Positions 15,921-19,356 of a stretch of DNA of 19,356 bases are shown in pieces (within the stretch, counting starts at the first letter, position 1; every line of letters starts with the position of its first letter). Source of the DNA: Planctomycetota bacterium (GTDB taxonomy: Bacteria; Planctomycetota; Phycisphaerae; WQYP01); the NCBI GenBank assembly GCA_021799715.1, contig JAJYZY010000039.1:1-19356 (forward strand). The letters are read 5' to 3'. The translations under genes and the position numbers were made by a program. The notes below the pieces were generated by a model. It saw only the letters and a program-made list of their open reading frames with translations, did not search any database and was not told where the DNA came from.

Positions 15921-18896
15921 TCAAGCTCCTTCATCCGAGGCGGGGTTGCCGTTCGACGCCTTACGCATGGCCAGATACTCCATACATCGGTTCATTTCCT
16001 GTTGAACTTTTTCCCACGCGGCCCGGGCATGAATTGATTCGCCGCGATCACGGCAGATAACCTCGAGTTCCCTGGCGGCCTGCCGCAATGCCTCGGCAAA
16101 AAGGCACGCCGCCGTGCCTTTAATGGCGTGGGCGGAACGCCGGGCGAGGTCCCAGTCCAATTTGTTCATGCGATCATTGAGTTCGGCGAGTTGTCGGCTT
16201 CCCTGTCCGATAAATTGTTCCAACACGCGCTCGACCATGGTGTAGTCCCCGGCAAAATAATCCCCCAATCGTTTCATATCAAACGGAGTCGCTGTTATGG
16301 CCATATCCACGCACGGAGCACCGATCCGACTTGCGGACGGAAGCGACGGGGAATCGGCGAGGCTTTTGGCGCCGGGATTGGCAATGAGAGATTCAATGGC
16401 CTTCACCAACTGATTGCGATCGAGAGGCTTGGTTAGAAAGGCGTCCATGCCGGCGGCAAGGGAATTTTGACGATCCAATCCTGTGGCATTTGCGGTCAGG
16501 GCAATGACCGCGATGCGCGCATTGCCCTGATCGCTTAGAACCAGACCATCCGACTCCAGCAGGCGAATTTTCCGCGCCGCTTCAAAGCCATCCATGATCG
16601 GCATCACACAATCCATCAATACCAGCGAATAACGTTTTTTTTGCAGAGCTTCAATACATTCCCGTCCGTTGCTGACAACATCACATTGCAGTTTTAACCC
16701 CGCCAGCACCTCGCGTATGACATATTGATTGATCGCATTGTCTTCCGCCACCAGCACTTTCAATCCGTGATAACCATCGGGTAATTGAATTTTAGTCTGC
16801 GCCTGGCGCACCGGCGGGATGACCTCCTGAGCATTGGCGGAAACCAGCCGCATGAGAAGATCAAACAACTGCGACTGTCGAACCGGTTTGCCCAATACAC
16901 CACTTAGCGCGGAAGCACGCTGCATTTCGCCACTGATGTGCATATCCGCCCTGGCCAGCGCGACAATGTGCGGTGCCCGCATGTCCAACCGTGAGTGAAT
17001 AAGCCGGGAAATTTCCAGCGCATCAAGTTGCGGCGGCTGATGTTCCACAAACAGCACATCGAACGCACCATGCCGGGTATCCCGCAACAACTCCAGACAC
17101 TGCTCGACCGACGTCGCCGCCTCCACGCCAATTTGCCAATATTGTAATTGACGCTGAAGCTTGTCCCGGCGGATGGCGCTGGCCATCAACAGCAAGACCC
17201 GCTGGTGGCGCAAAGCCTCCGGAATGGCATCCGCATCGAGCCATACGGGCTTTCGACGCTCCAGCGGAACAGCAAACCAGAAGGTGCTGCCTTTATTTAC
17301 TTGACTTTCAAATTCAATTTTCCCACCCATAAGCTCCACCAATTGCCGGCTTATCGCCAAACCCAACCCGGTGCCGCCATATACTTTTTCTCCGGAATGA
17401 TGTACCTGCGTGAAAGCTGTAAAAAGCTTACGGGCCGCATCCGGCGCAATGCCCACGCCCGTGTCATGCACTTCAAACCGCGCCAAAATCCTTCCCGGAA
17501 CAATATCAACCGTGGAAACTTTTACCCACACTTCACCCTTATCCGTAAATTTAATCGCATTACTGATCAGGTTCATGAGCACCTGCCGCAACCGCACCGG
17601 ATCACCCCGCACCAGAGATGGAATATCCGGAGCAATGTCATAGCCAAGCTCCAATTTTTTCCGCATGGCCGTTGAAAGCATGAGATATACCGTGTCTTCG
17701 GCGCAAGCTCGCAGATCGAAATCAACTGAATCAAGTTCCATTCGACCGGCTTCAATTTTTGAGAAATCAAGAATATCCGTTATCACCGCCAGCAGGGCGT
17801 CGGCGCTGGTTCGCGCCACCTGCGTGTAGCCGCGCTGCTGGCCGTCCAAGGGTGTCTCCGCCAGCAGTTCCATCATGGAGATCACACCATTAAGCGGCGT
17901 GCGGATTTCATGGCTCATGTTGGCGAGAAATTGGGACTTGGCCTGTGCTGCCTCCCGGGCCGCCGTGTTGGCCGCCGTCAGTTCCGTTTTTGTCTGTTCC
18001 AGGCGCAGCATGGATTGCTGCCGCTGTGCGTCCAAGCGATCCATGAAAATTGCCGCCGCCCAAATCAATGCGCCAATGAGCACAATCTGCAACACCACGG
18101 CTGTGGCCGCGGATGCGGGCATTCCCGCAATATGCAGGCGATATTCGCAGAATATCCGCAACCAACCCAGGAATACCGGCAAAATAATCAGCGGCGGCAG
18201 AAGCCATCGCAAGACCATTCCGCCGGGACCACTTTTCATCAACTGTCGGGTGATCGGAAGTTGTTCATCCAGTGCCAAAATGGCCGCCAGCAACAGCAGC
18301 AAGCATACCGCGGTGTGCATGGCGGTGGGAATGTATTGCCCACGGGCGTGGGTGTTGTAAATAGTGAATAGATAATTGGCCAGACCATACAACCCCGTTA
18401 ACAGCAGTCCAACCGCGGCGGTGCCGGTAAGCCGCCGCATCGGTTCTTTTCGCCATAACACGCTGACAACACCCACACCGCCAAACAGCAATCCCAAGGC
18501 GGTATCAGGGGCCATGCGATTCGGCGCAAACGGTACGGTGACAAGTTCGCGGGTGAATAAAATGGAGTCAATGCGCAGGTTTCCCGCGCCCAAATAGGCC
18601 GCCAATCGCAGGATGGCCGCAAGCGCCACCATGCATCCGATCACGGTTATTTCTATTTTATTTGCTGTAGTGGTTTCAGAATTCAAGGCGAGAAATCCGG
18701 TTGCCAGCGCCAGGAGAAAAAAGCAAATGGCCACCGCCGGATTCATCGGAATCATGCCCGGCAAAAGACTGGTCAGCACAAGAATATTTGAAGACCATCC
18801 GGCGAGAACCAACATACTAATCGCGCAGAGCAACCCGCTGGCCCAAATACTGATCCATTGCAGACGTGTGCGGGCCTTGTTTTGCAAGTCCATCAT
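15921..18896 (-). CDS. Membrane hybrid histidine kinase (HisKA-HATPase-REC-REC-HPt)
   Basis: The 991-residue sensor starts with about eight transmembrane helices (13-285) and has no large periplasmic domain, suggesting it senses something in or at the membrane. A short coiled coil (about 290-320) leads to HisKA, with H329 in [12 protein letters not shown]. The ATPase has its N box at N446 (NLISNAIKF), G1 DTGVGI (478-483) and G2 TGLGL (509-513). Receiver 1 (about 565-680) lacks the phosphoacceptor: E618 stands in VLFVEHQPP, though K670 remains. Receiver 2 (about 711-840) is intact (D719, D762, K823). A C-terminal HPt domain carries H923 ([10 protein letters not shown]). Phosphate would flow H329, D762, H923, then D51 of the adjacent HD-GYP regulator. 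GGAG seven bases upstream favours ATG 18896; ATG 18923 is possible. Confidence 0.94.
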   Translation of the reverse strand: MMDLQNKARTRLQWISIWASGLLCAISMLVLAGWSSNILVLTSLLPGMIPMNPAVAICFFLLALATGFLALNSETTTANKIEITVIGCMVALAAILRLAAYLGAGNLRIDSILFTRELVTVPFAPNRMAPDTALGLLFGGVGVVSVLWRKEPMRRLTGTAAVGLLLTGLYGLANYLFTIYNTHARGQYIPTAMHTAVCLLLLLAAILALDEQLPITRQLMKSGPGGMVLRWLLPPLIILPVFLGWLRIFCEYRLHIAGMPASAATAVVLQIVLIGALIWAAAIFMDRLDAQRQQSMLRLEQTKTELTAANTAAREAAQAKSQFLANMSHEIRTPLNGVISMMELLAETPLDGQQRGYTQVARTSADALLAVITDILDFSKIEAGRMELDSVDFDLRACAEDTVYLMLSTAMRKKLELGYDIAPDIPSLVRGDPVRLRQVLMNLISNAIKFTDKGEVWVKVSTVDIVPGRILARFEVHDTGVGIAPDAARKLFTAFTQVHHSGEKVYGGTGLGLAISRQLVELMGGKIEFESQVNKGSTFWFAVPLERRKPVWLDADAIPEALRHQRVLLLMASAIRRDKLQRQLQYWQIGVEAATSVEQCLELLRDTRHGAFDVLFVEHQPPQLDALEISRLIHSRLDMRAPHIVALARADMHISGEMQRASALSGVLGKPVRQSQLFDLLMRLVSANAQEVIPPVRQAQTKIQLPDGYHGLKVLVAEDNAINQYVIREVLAGLKLQCDVVSNGRECIEALQKKRYSLVLMDCVMPIMDGFEAARKIRLLESDGLVLSDQGNARIAVIALTANATGLDRQNSLAAGMDAFLTKPLDRNQLVKAIESLIANPGAKSLADSPSLPSASRIGAPCVDMAITATPFDMKRLGDYFAGDYTMVERVLEQFIGQGSRQLAELNDRMNKLDWDLARRSAHAIKGTAACLFAEALRQAARELEVICRDRGESIHARAAWEKVQQEMNRCMEYLAMRKASNGNPASDEGA

Positions 18897-19002
18897 CCAG
18901 CGTCTCCATTTGTCCCTGGCCATCAGTTACCATTGCGGAGCGCCAATACATCCCGCGCTATAGCCGCTGCAAACCGATGGAGCGATCGGAGTTCTCGCAT
19001 GA

Positions 19003-19034
19003 TCTTTCAAGGAGGGTTGCAGTTTTTCGAAAGA
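19003..19034 (-). promoter_or_regulatory. Leader hairpin with an anti-Shine-Dalgarno loop before the kinase gene
   Basis: TCTTTC (19003-19008) pairs with GAAAGA (19029-19034). In the minus-strand transcript the loop reads through ACCCTCCTT (19017-19009), complementary to a ribosome binding site. It lies about 110 bases before the kinase start and might mask its GGAG. The stem is weak, so this is speculative. Confidence 0.2.
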
Positions 19035-19066
19035 CCGTCGCGAACCGAATCGCATGACAACCGGTA

Positions 19067-19096
19067 ATTATACGCATAACGGAATAACAATTGCCA
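19067..19096 (-). promoter_or_regulatory. Candidate promoter of the kinase/HD-GYP operon
   Basis: On the minus strand a perfect -10 box TATAAT (19072-19067) follows TGGCAA (19096-19091) after 18 bases. The -35 match is partial. The leader to the kinase start would be about 140-165 bases. Confidence 0.45.
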
Positions 19097-19097
19097 G

Positions 19098-19129
19098 AAA
19101 AAATATTTCAGATTGTCGAAATATTTTTT
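19098..19129 (-). terminator. AT-rich terminator-like hairpin after tRNA-Ala
   Basis: Positions 19098-19109 (AAAAAATATTTC) and 19118-19129 (GAAATATTTTTT) are perfect 12-bp inverted copies around an 8-base loop. In the tRNA transcript the stem comes 10 bases after the tRNA end and finishes in a run of U. The stem is unusually poor in GC for an intrinsic terminator, and being symmetrical it could work on both strands. Confidence 0.6.
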
Positions 19130-19139
19130 ATCCGGGAAT

Positions 19140-19212
19140 TGGAGACGACCGGGATCGAACCGGCAACCCCTGCCTTGCAAAGGCAGTGCTCTCCCAATTG
19201 AGCTACGTCCCC
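19140..19212 (-). tRNA. tRNA-Ala, anticodon UGC
   Basis: The 73-base minus-strand sequence folds as a full cloverleaf. The acceptor stem is GGGGACG/CGTCTCC, including the G3-U70 pair that marks alanine tRNAs. The D arm is GCTC/GAGC, the anticodon stem CTGCC/GGCAG with loop TTTGCAA (anticodon TGC), and the T arm carries TTCGATC. The discriminator base is A73, and the 3' CCA is not encoded. Confidence 0.97.
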
Positions 19213-19222
19213 TTTAAGCTCC

Positions 19223-19250
19223 ATCCTACCAAACGCCAACGCCAAGGCAA
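19223..19250 (-). promoter_or_regulatory. Candidate promoter of tRNA-Ala
   Basis: On the minus strand TTGCCT (19250-19245) and TAGGAT (19228-19223) are 16 bases apart. The predicted start is a few bases before the tRNA 5' end. Both boxes match the consensus only in part. Confidence 0.4.
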
Positions 19251-19266
19251 GGCCCGTGCGTGTACT

Positions 19267-19312
19267 GTTTCAATAGAAATGTCACGGGTACTCGTTTCAA
19301 TAGAAGTGTCAC
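19267..19312. repeat. Two near-identical 19-mers, 27 bases apart, possible insertion-sequence end
   Basis: The 19-mer GTTTCAATAGAAATGTCAC at 19267-19285 recurs at 19294-19312 with a single A-to-G change. Each copy is preceded by TACT. Repeated short binding sites just inside a TG terminus (TGTACTG at 19261) are a feature of some insertion-sequence families, such as IS21. No transposase is visible before the window ends, so the element type is unproven. Confidence 0.5.
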
Positions 19313-19356
19313 CCCTTGGGGCGAAGTCAAGCCCGCGCAGCGTAGGGGCGGCGAGC

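Noticed and set aside
19261..19312. CRISPR array
   Set aside because: Only two repeat units are present, and the 8-base gap between the 19-mers is far too short for a spacer. No cas genes are nearby.

Overview
The window is about 55% GC bacterial chromosome carrying mostly housekeeping genes, with a few accessory genes between them. Three things suggest a member of the Planctomycetota, perhaps Phycisphaerae: a secreted protein pairing HEAT-like repeats with an STN-like domain, a highly divergent IspD-like protein, and the overall gene style. No marker gene here proves this, so the lineage is an inference.

Left part (1-4970). The window opens inside dnaE2 (imuC), the error-prone polymerase of SOS translesion synthesis. 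A candidate promoter and two overlapping plus-strand genes follow: an AAA15-type ATPase and an RloB-family protein with Toprim-like acidic motifs. This arrangement matches the AbiL (AbiLi/AbiLii) abortive-infection type of phage defence. Convergent to it is pgpA (minus strand). A plus-strand gene for a divergent uracil-DNA-glycosylase-like protein lies between pgpA and pgsA. These two genes encode consecutive steps of phosphatidylglycerol synthesis.

Middle-left (4989-9671). A minus-strand series runs pepA, rimO, pgsA. It is headed by a good sigma70-type promoter at 9155-9182 and has a strong hairpin between rimO and pgsA. Upstream lies a 587-base non-coding stretch with a tandem 15-bp duplication, a palindrome, a REP-like hairpin that shares a 14-mer with the pgpA/UDG intergenic region, and an extended -10 promoter for the next gene.

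Middle-right (9672-14842). Three plus-strand genes follow: an IspD-like cytidylyltransferase with an altered active site, a GT4 glycosyltransferase and inorganic pyrophosphatase. Cytidylyl transfer by IspD would release pyrophosphate, the substrate of the third gene. A secreted HEAT/STN-like protein of unknown function is convergent on the minus strand. cysK follows on the plus strand with its own promoter.

Right part (14864-19356). A minus-strand two-component pair encodes a membrane hybrid kinase (about 8 TM segments, HisKA, HATPase, a degenerate receiver, an active receiver and HPt) and, 4 bases later, a receiver/HD-GYP response regulator, so the likely output is cyclic-di-GMP breakdown. 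Upstream are a candidate promoter and leader, an AT-rich terminator hairpin and a tRNA-Ala(UGC) gene. At the right edge are two near-identical 19-mers that may mark the end of an insertion sequence continuing beyond the window.
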